Below are positions 22,359 to 31,351 of a DNA stretch of 37,738 bases, in pieces. Source of the DNA: Streptomyces sp. AC555_RSS877 (GTDB taxonomy: Bacteria; Actinomycetota; Actinomycetes; Streptomycetales; Streptomycetaceae); assembly GCF_019049245.1 (NCBI RefSeq), contig NZ_JAGMUK010000236.1, forward strand, positions 7,005 through 44,742, written 5' to 3'. Position numbers and translations under genes: made by a program. Position 1 is the stretch's first letter, and each line of letters opens with the position of its first letter. The notes below the pieces were generated by a model, which saw nothing but the letters and a program-made list of their open reading frames with translations, was not told where the DNA came from and searched no databases.

Positions 22359-24896
22359 ATGGGACGGATGAGGCAGTGCGAGGATTGCCTGGCGGTGGCT
22401 CCGGGACAGGCCCGCCGCAGCTGGCGGTGCCGCGGATGTCAGCTGTGGGATCACGAGCACCCCCAGCGCGGGGCGTGTCTTCGGTGCCGGTACGAGCAGC
22501 ACCTGGGTGTGGAAGGGCTGTGCCGCGGGTGTGTGCTGGCCGTGCGCACTGAACGTGCGACGGACACCGCGCTTCGTTTTCCGGCTCCGACGCAGTTGCG
22601 GCTGCTGATTCCCGGCGCGGCGTGTGAGGCCCGGCGTCTGGGACGGCCGGCCGCTGTACGGCCGGCGGAGTCCACCCGATGTGTCCTGCCCGCGGTGATG
22701 CCCGGCCAGCAGGTCCTGTTCCCGGTGCTGCGTCAGCTCGGGACGTCGGAGCTGGTCGCACTTGCCCAGAGGCACTGGCCAGAGGAAGAGGAGCTGAAGC
22801 GGCACACGCTGATGCTGGCGCGGGAGCGGGGCCTTGGCCGGGAGTGGCGCACTCAGGTAGGGCGGCGTCTGCGTCTGGCCCTGGCCGTGCGGGATGCCGA
22901 GGGCGGAAGGAAGGTAACGCGCGAGATCCTCGACCAGGGCCGCGGGATGCAGTTCGGCGCGGCTGCTGCCCAGGAGGTGCTGGCCCACGCCGGTCTGTGG
23001 CAGGGGCCCACGCAGGTGAGCGACCAGATGCGTCCGCACCGCAAGGGTGCGCCCGCCGGCATCGTGACTGGCTGCGCGCGCTGCGGCAGCTGGGGCATCA
23101 CCACCCGCCTGTGCCACGGCTGCACCGGCTGGCACCGCCGGGGGAACCACCCGCGGGGCCGGTGCGTGCGCTGCGCACGCGATGGCCTTCCCCTGCATGC
23201 GAAGAAGGGCCTGTGCCGGGGCTGTCTGGCGTTCGTGCAGGCCATGCGGCTGCCGCCCACCGCCGGGTTCACCCAGCTCACTTTTGCCGGAGTGCTCGCC
23301 CACCAGTTGGTGCTCAACGGAACACCGTCGCGTGCGGTACCCGTGCCGGAGCACGGTGACGTGTCTGCACGATCCGTCGGCAGCTTCGTCCTACCGGGGC
23401 AGGGCACGGTACTGACCGTCCCGCGTGACTGGAGGGCCGTCCACGCGGTGCCACACGACCAGTTGCCCGCTCTCACCCCGGACGCGGGCGCGCTGCTGGA
23501 TGAGTTCACCGTGTGCCTTCCTGCCACAGCCGGCGGACAGCCGAACCACGCCCACTCGATCCAGATGCTGCACCGCCTGCTGGCCTACACCGGCACGGAC
23601 GAGCCCATTTCCGAGCGTGATGTGGTCGAGCTCGCGAGGCTGGGGCCGAAGATCTCACTGCACCGGATGGTGTTCTTCCTGCACGAGCGTGGGCTGCTCG
23701 AACCCGACCGCACCATGGCCGCCAGCCCCTCACTGGCCCGCCTGGACACCGACCGCACGGACGCCCGGCACCGCCAGGCCATCGAAAACAAGCTCCGCCA
23801 GCTTCCCGACGCCATGGCCGACCAGATGCGGACCTGGGTCGCGGTCCGTCGCGGACAGGGCCGACGCCCTCACCCGCCCGCCGACTTCATCCGCATCCGC
23901 CGCGACCTCCGCGTCATTCTTCCCGTTCTGACTGCATGGAGCCGGGACGGGCTGGATCTGCGGGAGATCACCGCCGCCCACGTGACGTCAGCGCTCGCCG
24001 CCCGACAGGGCCACCAGGCCCGCGGGGTCCACCACGTCCTGCTCAGCGTCTTCCGCGCCCTCAAGCAGGAACGGGCGGTCTTCAGCAACCCGCTCGCCAG
24101 GCTCTCTCTCACCACCCCCATACGACTGCCCGAACCTCTGCCCAGCGACCGGCTGCGCGGCCTGCTTGACCGGATCGACAGCGCGATGGGCCGTCTGGCC
24201 GTCGGCCTGGTCGCCGTCCACGCCATCAAAGTCACCGATGTCGCCCAGCTGCCCCTGACCCCGCTCGACCTGGCCCACGCCGCCCTCCGACTGCAGCTGC
24301 GCGGCCAACCGCACACGGTCCACCTCGACACACTGACCCGCCACCTCCTGGACGACTATCTCCAGGCGCGACACCAGCAATGGCCCAACTCCCCCAACCC
24401 GCACCTGCCACTGCGATCAGTCGCGGTGGGCCTCGCGGGAAGCCGGTTGTCCGCTCCTGCGGGAGCTTCGGCGGGTGATGCGCCTGGTCATCAGGGTGAT
24501 CGCGGCCCAGGTGATGAGGGACTCCGAGTGCTGGATAAGGCGCTCGTAGTCGCGCGCGTGCCGGCGGGCGTGCATGACCCAGGCCTGGGAGCGTTCGACG
24601 ACCCAACGCCGGGGCAGCACGACGAACCCGGAAGCGTCCTTCGGACGGCTGACGGTCTTGATCGTCAGGTTGAGGTAGGTCTTTGCCCAGGTCACGAGCT
24701 GCCCGGCGTAGGCGGAGTCGGCCCAGACGATAGTGATCTCGGGGTGCATCAGCCGCAGCCGGAACAGCACTTCCTTGGCCGCGTTGCGGTCGGTCATGTC
24801 GGCAGGAGTGACCATGACGAACAGCGGCAGGCCTTTGGTGTCCACGACCAGGTGCCGCTTGCGGCCGAGGCTGCTATATCCCGTCAAGCCGCTTGA
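22359..24896 (+). CDS. zinc-ribbon recombinase-like protein of the trio, 3' end replaced by antisense IS5
   Basis: The authentic part is 22359 to ~24411 (about 684 codons). N-terminal zinc ribbons (CEDC ... CRGC, CLRC ... CRGC) are followed by a second set (CARC, CHGC, CVRC, CRGC) at ~230-290. A helical region and a tyrosine-recombinase-like core lie at ~500-680 (LVAVHAIKVTDVAQLPLTPLDL ... HTVHLDTLTRHLLDDYLQARH). The frame then runs on to 24896, but those ~160 residues (PLRSVAVGLAGSRLS...) are the antisense of an IS5 transposase, so the native C-terminus with any catalytic Tyr is gone. ATG 22359 follows the HTH stop by 8 bp; ATG 22368 is an alternative. Third partner of the trio, probably inactive. 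Confidence 0.8.
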   Translation: MGRMRQCEDCLAVAPGQARRSWRCRGCQLWDHEHPQRGACLRCRYEQHLGVEGLCRGCVLAVRTERATDTALRFPAPTQLRLLIPGAACEARRLGRPAAVRPAESTRCVLPAVMPGQQVLFPVLRQLGTSELVALAQRHWPEEEELKRHTLMLARERGLGREWRTQVGRRLRLALAVRDAEGGRKVTREILDQGRGMQFGAAAAQEVLAHAGLWQGPTQVSDQMRPHRKGAPAGIVTGCARCGSWGITTRLCHGCTGWHRRGNHPRGRCVRCARDGLPLHAKKGLCRGCLAFVQAMRLPPTAGFTQLTFAGVLAHQLVLNGTPSRAVPVPEHGDVSARSVGSFVLPGQGTVLTVPRDWRAVHAVPHDQLPALTPDAGALLDEFTVCLPATAGGQPNHAHSIQMLHRLLAYTGTDEPISERDVVELARLGPKISLHRMVFFLHERGLLEPDRTMAASPSLARLDTDRTDARHRQAIENKLRQLPDAMADQMRTWVAVRRGQGRRPHPPADFIRIRRDLRVILPVLTAWSRDGLDLREITAAHVTSALAARQGHQARGVHHVLLSVFRALKQERAVFSNPLARLSLTTPIRLPEPLPSDRLRGLLDRIDSAMGRLAVGLVAVHAIKVTDVAQLPLTPLDLAHAALRLQLRGQPHTVHLDTLTRHLLDDYLQARHQQWPNSPNPHLPLRSVAVGLAGSRLSAPAGASAGDAPGHQGDRGPGDEGLRVLDKALVVARVPAGVHDPGLGAFDDPTPGQHDEPGSVLRTADGLDRQVEVGLCPGHELPGVGGVGPDDSDLGVHQPQPEQHFLGRVAVGHVGRSDHDEQRQAFGVHDQVPLAAEAAISRQAA
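24417..24880 (-). mobile_element. IS5-family transposase, C-terminal two-thirds
   Basis: From ~24880 the minus strand reads GRKRHLVVDTKGLPLFVMV, DMTDRNAAKEVLFRL, EITIVWADSAYAGQLV (catalytic Asp), PRRWVVERSQAWVMHARR (catalytic Glu), LIQHSESLITWAAITLM. This is a standard IS5-type transposase lacking its first third. Its N-terminal side is joined to the IS110 fragment and its 3' end truncates the trio gene. Confidence 0.9.
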
Positions 24897-25540
24897 GGAA
24901 GATCCACAAGATCCGCGTCGACGTTCCGGTAGCCTTCGAGGATCTTGAAGAGCTGGCGGCAGATGGCTCGCTTGAGGCAACGCTGGGCGTCGCGTGAACT
25001 CTTGCCCTCGGCGATCCTGCGGGCCACGTAGGTCTTCGTGGCTGGGTCGAGCCGCATGCGGATCAGCGTGATGGTGTGGAGGGCCCGGTTGAGCTGGCGA
25101 TCACCGCTGCGGTTGAGGCGGTGCCGGTTGGTGAGCCCGGAGGAAGCGGGGATCGGAGAGACGCCGGCGAAGGAGGCGAACGCCGCTTCGGAGCGGAACC
25201 GAGCTGGATGGGGCCAGCTGACCAGGATCTGGGCAGCGGTGATGGGCCCCACGCCGAGCAGTTCCAGAAGCTCCGGAGCGAGCTGGCGTACGAGGCCGAG
25301 GATCTCGAGTTCGAGGTCTTTGGCCTCGGCGTCGCGGTCCAGTACGTCGGTTCGTGCGATCTTGGAGTAGCTGCGGCAGGATCCGCAGCCGACGGTCATG
25401 GGCACGGTCCAGTCGACGTGCCCACGATCTGAGGTGAGGGCGGCTTCCGGGCGTCCCTCCTTGATGGCGATCAGGTCGAGCAGGGCCGCCTTGCGCTTGG
25501 TCAGCCGCAGGCGGACAGCGGGGTCCGGGCGCTTGTGCAT
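24890..25540 (-). mobile_element. IS110-family transposase C-terminal part with unrelated N-terminal extension
   Basis: An open frame of 218 residues. Residues ~55-205 are the Transposase_20 region of IS110-family enzymes: LLELLGVGPITAAQILVSW, FASFAGVSPIPASSGLTNRHRLNRSGDRQLNRALHTI, TKTYVARRIAEGKSSRDAQRCLKR, quoted in parts; the catalytic Ser lies in this segment. The first ~55 residues (MHKRPDPAVRLRLTKRKAALLDLIAIKEG...) do not look like the DEDD domain, which is missing. The frame ends by running into the IS5 fragment. Confidence 0.85.
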
Positions 25541-25541
25541 G

Positions 25542-26444
25542 TCACAGCACGGGAAACGTCACCCCGGTGAGCTCCTCGGAGACGGTCCACAGGCGCTGCT
25601 GAGTGGTCTGGTCGTGGGAGTCGCGGCTGGAGGTGACCAGCTTCGGGTAGCCCCGCATCTCCCCCCGGTTGCCGGGGCCGTAGTACTGGCCGCCGACGAC
25701 CGCGGGATCGGTGGCGGCACGCAGGGTGGGCAGGGCGCCCATCTCGGGCTTCTGGGTGAACAGCGGCGCGAGCCAGGTCATGGGCTTGCGAAACGCGGCG
25801 GGCGAGTTGCGGACGAGTTCGGTGTCGGACACGCCGGGGTGGGCGGCCACCGCGACCGTGGTGCCGTGGGGGGCGAGCCGGCGCTGCAGTTCGTAGGTGG
25901 ACATCAGGTTGGCGAGTTTCGACTGGCCGTAGGCGCTGACGCGGCCGTACGAGCGCTCCCACTGCAGGTCGTCGAAGCGGATGGCGGCCCGGATGCGGTG
26001 GCCGATGCTGCTGACGGTCACGACGCGGGAGCCGGGGACGGGCAGGATCCGGTCAAGGAGCAGGCCGGTCAGGGCGAAGTGGCCGAGGTGGTTGGTGCCG
26101 AACTGCAGCTCGAAGCCGTCGGCGGTGAGCTGCCGCGGGGTGTACATCACTCCCGCGTTGTTGATCAGAAGGTCGATGCGGGGGTGTGCGGCGCGCAGGT
26201 CGGCCGCCGCGGACCGGATCGAGTCCAGGGAGGACAGGTCGAGGGCCTGGACGGTGACGTCGCCGGTGATACGGGCGGCCGCCTGCTTGCCCTTCTCGAC
26301 GTCGCGGACGGCCAGGACCACCGCCGCCCCGCGCTCGGCGAGCATCCGGGCGGTCTCGAAGCCCAGCCCGGTGTTGGCGCCGGTCACGATCGCCACCCGG
26401 CCGTGCTGGTCGGGGATGTGCTGCTCGGTCCAGTTGCCACTCAT
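25542..26444 (-). CDS. SDR-family oxidoreductase (retinol dehydrogenase-like)
   Basis: A 300-residue soluble short-chain dehydrogenase. TGANTGLG at 21-28 binds NAD(P), and R47 in AVRDVEKG suggests NADPH preference. NNAG is at 95-98, the catalytic Ser in VSSIGHR (145-146) and YGQSK at 172-176, so the active site is complete. The long C-terminal part (PLFTQKPEMGALPTLRAATDP ... GGQYYGPG) is typical of the WWOX/retinol-dehydrogenase branch acting on lipophilic carbonyls or alcohols. It is transcribed divergently from a TetR gene across three operator copies; a promoter with TTGACA and TATGTT boxes 17 bp apart overlaps them, so TetR repression is likely. The gene is intact despite IS110 debris 2 bp downstream. 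Confidence 0.9.
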   Translation of the reverse strand: MSGNWTEQHIPDQHGRVAIVTGANTGLGFETARMLAERGAAVVLAVRDVEKGKQAAARITGDVTVQALDLSSLDSIRSAAADLRAAHPRIDLLINNAGVMYTPRQLTADGFELQFGTNHLGHFALTGLLLDRILPVPGSRVVTVSSIGHRIRAAIRFDDLQWERSYGRVSAYGQSKLANLMSTYELQRRLAPHGTTVAVAAHPGVSDTELVRNSPAAFRKPMTWLAPLFTQKPEMGALPTLRAATDPAVVGGQYYGPGNRGEMRGYPKLVTSSRDSHDQTTQQRLWTVSEELTGVTFPVL

Positions 26445-26457
26445 CGCCTACTCCTAT

Positions 26458-26526
26458 AGAACCATCGGTCTGTTACGAGTTCCAACATAAGAGACCTGCG
26501 GTCCCCTGTCAAGAGACCGACGGTCT
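26458..26526. promoter_or_regulatory. divergent promoter with three TetR operator copies
   Basis: Three copies of the palindrome RGACC-NNN-GGTCY: GAACCATCGGTCT (26459-26471), AGACCTGCGGTCC (26492-26504) and AGACCGACGGTCT (26514-26526), with centres 33 and 22 bp apart. The minus-strand promoter of the SDR gene has -35 TTGACA (26507-26512) and -10 TATGTT (26484-26489) 17 bp apart, with the middle operator between them. The third copy lies on the TetR side, 20 bp before its start. Confidence 0.85.
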
Positions 26527-26545
26527 ATAAGCTAGGCTTGGGGGC

Positions 26546-27211
26546 GTGACATTTCAGCGAGCGCGAAGCGAGGAGCAGCGGGAGATCCGCCGCCGGGCGA
26601 TCCTGGACACGGCGGCGGCGATGCTCGACGAGATGCCCGTGGCCGACGTGAGCCTCAACGAGCTCAGCCGCCGGGTGGGCCTGGCCAAGTCGAACGTCCT
26701 GCGATATTTCGAGTCACGCGAGGCGGTGCTGCTCGAACTCCTTGACGTCTTCCTGGAGAGCTGGCTCACCGAGCTGGCGGACGAGCTGGCCGCGGGCATC
26801 GAGGCGCACGCGGCGCCTGAGGTGCGGGCGGGCCGGCTGGCGGAGATCCTCAGCCGGTCACTGGCGGGCCACGTGGTGCTGTGCGACCTCATCGGCGCCC
26901 AGGGCGGCGTCCTCGAGCACAACGTCTCGGTCGAGGTGGTCAAGCGGCACAAGCGGTCCTACCTCACCAGGACCGAGGCCATGGCCGAGCTGCTGCGCCG
27001 CCACGTGCCCGAGCTCGGCCAGGACACACAGCTGCTCTGCCTGCTGATCCTGGTCTCGGCGGGCGCCCTGTCGTCGTACGTACCGCCGCCGCCCAGCGTC
27101 CTCGCCGCCTACGCGGACGAACCCGCTCTCGGCGCGTTCAACCTGGAGCTGCGTGACGCGCTGCGGCTCTCCTTCACCTCGACGCTCCTGGGCGTGCTGC
27201 CACGCGACTGA
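26546..27211 (+). CDS. TetR-family regulator, copy 1
   Basis: A 221-residue TetR protein. Residues ~12-60 form the HTH (RRRAILDTAAAMLDEMPVADVSLNELSRRVGLAKSNVLRYFESREAVLLELL). The C-terminal helical ligand domain ends LRLSFTSTLLGVLPRD. The GTG at 26546 lies 20 bp after the third operator. Its HTH is nearly identical to that of the TetR at 30643 (same NELSRRVGLAKSNVLRYFES), which fits their near-identical operators; the two could cross-regulate. It probably represses itself and the SDR gene until a small ligand binds. Confidence 0.92.
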   Translation: MTFQRARSEEQREIRRRAILDTAAAMLDEMPVADVSLNELSRRVGLAKSNVLRYFESREAVLLELLDVFLESWLTELADELAAGIEAHAAPEVRAGRLAEILSRSLAGHVVLCDLIGAQGGVLEHNVSVEVVKRHKRSYLTRTEAMAELLRRHVPELGQDTQLLCLLILVSAGALSSYVPPPPSVLAAYADEPALGAFNLELRDALRLSFTSTLLGVLPRD

Positions 27212-27426
27212 ACCCTTCCTCCGGCAACGTGCTCGCGGTGTGAGCTCTCCGAGCCAGGCCGGAGCAGCACCGACGGTCCACTCTCACAAACGGTCCTTTG
27301 CGCGAGCGAGATCATTCACGCACCGCCGGCTCCTCGTTGCACCCGGATTCGTTCGCAGAACCCGTTCTCACTAAAAAGCGGGACTGACCCCCTTCTGAGA
27401 CTTGCATTGTGCGCAAATCCGGGTTC
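27212..27426. other. intergenic stretch before the serine recombinase
   Basis: No gene seen. The 3' half is less GC-rich (TTCTCACTAAAAAGCGGGAC...) and could hold a recombination site of the resolvase that follows, but I cannot define one. Confidence 0.3.
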
Positions 27427-28434
27427 ATGACGGACCCTCAGCAGCCTTCCCCGACCGACCGGTCGGACGCCAACGACGTCGAATAGCACGCCTGTCCGAA
27501 GTGCGATGCCCAGCCCAGCTCGCCCTGCCGCTCGCGCGGCGGCGCGGTCGCCTCCGCCTACCACACCCGCCGCTTCACCATGGTGCCCCGGCTGAAGAAG
27601 GCGCTGCGGGTGCCCACCCCGGCCGACCGCGGCCCGGGCCGGTCATGGCGCCCGGGCACCCCGCCGCCAGCACGCATCGACCCGGACCTGCCGAGCGCGG
27701 ACATCCGCATCGGTTACGCCCGCTGCTCGACCCTCGGGCAGGAACTCGACTCCCAGCTCGACGCGCTCACCAAGCACGGCATCCCGAGGGACAAGATCTT
27801 CAGCGAGAAGATCAGCACCCGCATTCGCGTACGGCCCAAGTTCGAGGAAGCGCTGCGGACCACGCGGGAGGTCAAGGCGCACGCCCCGCACTGCCGAGTC
27901 ATCTTCACCGTGTACGAGATGAAGCGCCTCGGCCGCGACGCCGCCGAACTCACCGCGCTCGCCGACCGCCTCACCGCCCACGGCCTGGTCCTGGAGATGC
28001 TCGCCGGACCCCTGGCCGGCATCTACGACCCCACCGGCCCCGGCAAGCTGCTGTTCGCGTTCTTCGCCGCGATGGCGGAGACCGAGCGGGAGAACATCCG
28101 CGAGTCGACCCTGGAGGGGCTCGAAACCGCAGCCCGCAAGGGCAAGCACGGCGGCCGGCCCCCGGTCATCACCGACGACATGCTCCATACCGTGCTCCGG
28201 CGCCGGGCGCTCGGCGAGTCCGTCGAGCAGATCCAGCCCGACTTGATCATCCCGACCGGCAAGCGCAAGGGATAGAACCCCTCGGTGGCCAGCATCTACC
28301 GGGCGCTCGCCGAACACACCAAGCGCGAGGCATACCCCGAAGCCATCGAGGCCGCGCACGCCGACTTCGGCGCCCTCCAGAACAGCGAGGTCCCCGGACC
28401 CCGCCTCGCCGCTCCTGACCGAGCGTCACTCTGA
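27427..28434 (+). pseudogene. serine recombinase (resolvase family) with two in-frame TAG codons
   Basis: One frame from ATG 27427 to TGA 28432-28434 (335 codons) is protein-like throughout but holds TAG at 27484-27486 (codon 20) and at 28273-28275 (codon 283). An N-terminal zinc motif (HACPKCDAQPSSPCRS) precedes the resolvase domain: IGYARCSTLGQELDSQLDAL (catalytic Ser), FTVYEMKRLGRDAAELTALA, LFAFFAAMAETERENIRE. A GRPP hinge and DNA-binding HTH (NPSVASIYRALAEH) follow. The second TAG sits in KRKG-TAG-NPSVASIY, where Gln (CAG) is usual. From an internal start (27580) residues up to the second TAG would give a catalytic domain without the HTH helix. Probably inactive unless amber codons are read. 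Confidence 0.85.
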
Positions 28435-28451
28435 TTACGCCGAGCTACTTG

Positions 28452-28640
28452 TCACTTCGCCGTAGCTTCGGGAGAACAGGGCCTCGTACCGGGCTTCCCT
28501 CGACCACGGACACCAGCCTTGCGCGCCCACCCGGCCGCCGTGTGACGGTTCACCCCGACCGCCCGAGCAGCACCCGCAACGCTGCCGTCCTCCCGGTCCA
28601 ACGCCTCGAAGAACCTAGCCTTCAGCACCTCAAAATCCAC
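28452..28640 (-). mobile_element. IS30-family transposase N-terminal fragment
   Basis: GTG at 28640 reads MDFEVLKARFFEALDRED ... AARAVGVNRHTAAGWARKAGVRGRGKPGTR, the HTH start of a Streptomyces IS30-type transposase. It then leaves homology and stops at 28452. The DDE domain is absent. Confidence 0.75.
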
Positions 28641-28641
28641 G

Positions 28642-28680
28642 GTCCCCGCAACTCCCTGAACTTCAGGGTGTTGCGGGGAC
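28642..28680. repeat. strong two-step hairpin at the IS30 end
   Basis: GTCCCCGCAAC (28642-28652) pairs with GTTGCGGGGAC (28670-28680), and inside it CCCTGAA pairs with TTCAGGG. It lies just upstream of the IS30-type start codon, so it is likely the terminal inverted repeat or leader of that IS. Confidence 0.6.
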
Positions 28681-29066
28681 TGTTAGAACCCGCCATGACG
28701 AGGGCGGGGGCGATGCCGTCCGGGCTGCCGGCGTTGTTGCGTACAGGGGTGAGGCGAGCCGGTCGCTGCCCCTCGACGGAGCCGCCGCCGTGGAGGTGTC
28801 CTACACCTGCGGTATGGCGTCCAAGTCCTGGGGCGGGTGGTGGATCGTGTCCTCGGCGTCGCCGTACGCCGTCGAGAACATCAGGGTGTTGGTGCGGCCG
28901 GGGAACTCCGGGAAGGTCACCACGGCCGGCACCTGGGGGCCGGAGCAGCCTGGACGCTCGGGAGAGAGGGCGGGTGACGAGGGGGGGAGAACAAGGTCAT
29001 GGTGGCCCCTCGGTCGGAAGGAAGCGGATCGGAGCGTCGAGCAGCGAGGACTGCGGGCGGCGCGGA
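28681..29066. other. unassigned stretch, possible C-terminal fragment
   Basis: A plus-strand frame from ~28785 reads VEVSYTCGMASKSWGGWWIVSSASPYAVENIRVLV, which looks like part of a real (perhaps exported) protein, but it has no credible start and runs into the aldehyde dehydrogenase on the other strand. I cannot name it. Confidence 0.3.
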
Positions 29067-30491
29067 TCAGACGGCGATGGTCTTGTGCTCGATGTACTGG
29101 TTGAGGCCGACGGCCCCGAACTCGCGCCCCACACCGCTGGCCTTGAAGCCGCCGAACGGGCTGTCGAAGCCGGGCATGGCGCCGTTGACGATCATCAGGC
29201 CGGTGCGCACCCGGCGGGCGACCGCCAGCGCGCGCTCACGGTCGGCGGACCAGACGCCGCCGCCCAGGCCGTAGTCGGAGTCGTTGGCGATCCGGACCGC
29301 GTCGTTCTCGTCGTCGAAGGGGATGACGACCAGGACCGGCCCGAAGATCTCCTCGCGGGCTATGCGCATCGAGTTGTCGACGTCGGCGAAGAGGGTCGGG
29401 GTGATATAGAAGCCGCCTTCCAGGCCCTCGGGAACCTGCGGCCCGCCCGTCACCAGGCGTGCGCCCTCGGCGATGCCGAGTTCGATGTAGGAGCGCACGC
29501 GCTCCTGCTGGTCGGCACGGACCATGGGGCCGATGAACGTGGCCGGGTCGGACGGGTCACCGACGGTCAGCGACTCCATCATCGCCTTGACCGCCTCGAC
29601 GACCTCCTCGTAGCGGCTGCGCGGGGCCAGGATCCTGGTGAGGGCCTGGCAGCTCTCCGCGTTGTTGCCCAGCGAGTGGAACCTCAGCCCCTCGGCGACG
29701 GCGGCGGGGTCGGCGTCCTCCAGGACGATCGCGGCGGACTTGCCGCCGAGCTCCAGACTGACCCGCTTGAGCTGCTCACCGGCCAGGGAGGCGATCGTGC
29801 GGCCCGCCGCGGTCGACCCGGTGAACGCGATCTTGTCGAAGTCCGGGTGGGCGACGAGGTACTCGCTCGTCTCACGGCCCGCGGGCAGCACCGAGACGAC
29901 ACCCTCCGGGAACCCGGCCTCCGCGAAGACCTCCGCGAGCGCCAGGGCGTCGACCGCCGTCTCCGGCGACGCCTTCAGGACGACGGTGGCACCTGCAAGC
30001 AGCGCGGGCACCATCTTGGCGAGGGCCGACTAGTGCGGAGCGTTCCACGGGATGACGGCGGCCACCACGCCGACCGCCTCGCGGCGCAGCAGCGCCCCGG
30101 ACGCGAGCGGCTCCTCCCACCGCAGGTTCTCGGCGGCGCGCAGGTAGGCAGCGGTCTGCTCGGGCAGGCCGTGCACGTTCAGGCCGGTGGTGATCGCGAT
30201 CGGCGTGCCGTTCTCCGCGGTGATCAGTGCGGCCATCTCGGCGGACCGGTTGCTGTACAGCTCCTGGAAACGCTTGACCGTCTCCTGCCGCTCCTCGGGC
30301 GTCAGCCGCGGCCACGGGCCGTCGTCGAAGGCATCGCGGGCTGCGGCCACCGCCGCGTCCACGTCCGTCGGAGTGGCGTGCGGAACCGTGCCGACGAGCG
30401 ACTGGTCGTGCGGGGAGCGGACCTCGATGACCTCGGAACCGGCCGGGGCCACCCAGTGGCCACCGATGAAGAGCTTGTCGTAGGACGTCAT
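29067..30491 (-). pseudogene. aldehyde dehydrogenase interrupted by one TAG codon
   Basis: Frame of 474 codons from ATG 30491 (MTSYDKLFIGGHWVAPAG) to the stop at 29067, normal length for the family, with TAG at 30030-30032 (codon 154) as the only lesion. It sits in VAAVIPWNAPH-TAG-SALAKMVPALLAG, where the family commonly has Gln, so CAG-to-TAG is likely. All else is intact: the NAD-binding FTGSTAAGR, catalytic Glu in LELGGKS, nucleophile Cys in NNAESCQAL, and EEIFGPVL. These enzymes oxidise aldehydes to acids with NAD(P)+. The gene diverges from the TetR at 30643 across a triple operator, so it was the regulated target. The TAG would leave a 153-residue stub unless suppressed. Confidence 0.9.
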
Positions 30492-30559
30492 GGCACATCT
30501 CGCTTTCTGCCCTGCTGTGGGCGCTGCTCGCAGGGCGGGGGACACCGGCGAGCCCTTTC

Positions 30560-30629
30560 AGACCGCCGGTCTATTACGGTGCTCCCAACGTAAGGGACCG
30601 CCGGTCTGATGTCAAAAGACCGGAAGTCT
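30560..30629. promoter_or_regulatory. divergent promoter with three TetR operator copies (second module)
   Basis: AGACCGCCGGTCT (30560-30572), GGACCGCCGGTCT (30595-30607) and AGACCGGAAGTCT (30617-30629), centres 35 and 22 bp apart. The dehydrogenase promoter on the minus strand has TTGACA (30610-30615) and TACGTT (30587-30592) 17 bp apart with the middle operator between. The layout matches 26458-26526. Confidence 0.85.
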
Positions 30630-30642
30630 GTAAAGTGGGCGT

Positions 30643-31317
30643 ATGACGACCTTCCAGCGCGCGTGCAGCGAGGAGCGGCGCGCGATGCGACGCCAGGCGA
30701 TCCTGGACACCGCTGCGGCGATGCTCGACGAGATGCCCGTGAGTGCGGTTGCCCTCAACGAGCTGAGCCGCCGGGTCGGTCTCGCCAAGTCGAATGTGCT
30801 GCGCTACTTCGAGTCCCGCGAAGCGGTCCTGCTGGAACTCCTCGATCAGGCGTGGAAGCAGTGGAACGCCGATCTGCCCGAGCAGCTTGATGCCGCCGCC
30901 GACGCCGGCGCTCCGGTGAGCCGACGCGGCGAGCAGTTCGCCGAGGTCATCACCCGCAGCCTCGCGGACTGGCGGACCCTGTTCGACCTGCTCAGCGCCC
31001 AGGCGGGCGTACTGGAGCGCAACGTCTCGCCCGAGGTCGCCGCCCGCTACAAGAAGGCCGCCCTCTCCAGCGTCGCCGACCTCGCCGCCCTGGCCCGCGT
31101 CCACCTGCCTGAACTGGGCGAGCGCGCCGAGCAGTTGTGCGGGAAGATGATCATGGCTGCCGGGGCGGTATGGACACACGCCCGCCCGTCAGCCGCCATG
31201 CTCGCCGCCTACGAGGAAGATCCCTCCCTGGCCGTGTACCGGATGGACTTCGCGCCGTCCCTGCAGGAAACCCTGACGACCCTCGTCGCCGGGACCCTCG
31301 CCCGCGCGCAGTCCTGA
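30643..31317 (+). CDS. TetR-family regulator, copy 2
   Basis: A 224-residue TetR protein whose first ~70 residues are almost the same as copy 1 at 26546 (FQRACSEERRAMRRQAILDT... NELSRRVGLAKSNVLRYFES REAVLLELLD, written in two parts). The ligand domain is more diverged and ends PSLQETLTTLVAGTLARAQS, so effectors probably differ. ATG at 30643 lies 14 bp after the third operator. It likely represses itself and the divergent dehydrogenase, and given the shared HTH could also bind the SDR module. Confidence 0.92.
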   Translation: MTTFQRACSEERRAMRRQAILDTAAAMLDEMPVSAVALNELSRRVGLAKSNVLRYFESREAVLLELLDQAWKQWNADLPEQLDAAADAGAPVSRRGEQFAEVITRSLADWRTLFDLLSAQAGVLERNVSPEVAARYKKAALSSVADLAALARVHLPELGERAEQLCGKMIMAAGAVWTHARPSAAMLAAYEEDPSLAVYRMDFAPSLQETLTTLVAGTLARAQS

Positions 31318-31351
31318 CGCGCGGCCCCACCTCTCAGTGTTTGGAGCAGTC

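Noticed and set aside
27340..27426. res site for the serine recombinase
   Set aside because: The region is suggestive, but I could not find three ordered inverted repeats with a central crossover dinucleotide.
28449..30593. Plus-strand open frame of 714 codons
   Set aside because: Antisense to the aldehyde dehydrogenase and IS30 fragment; low-complexity product.
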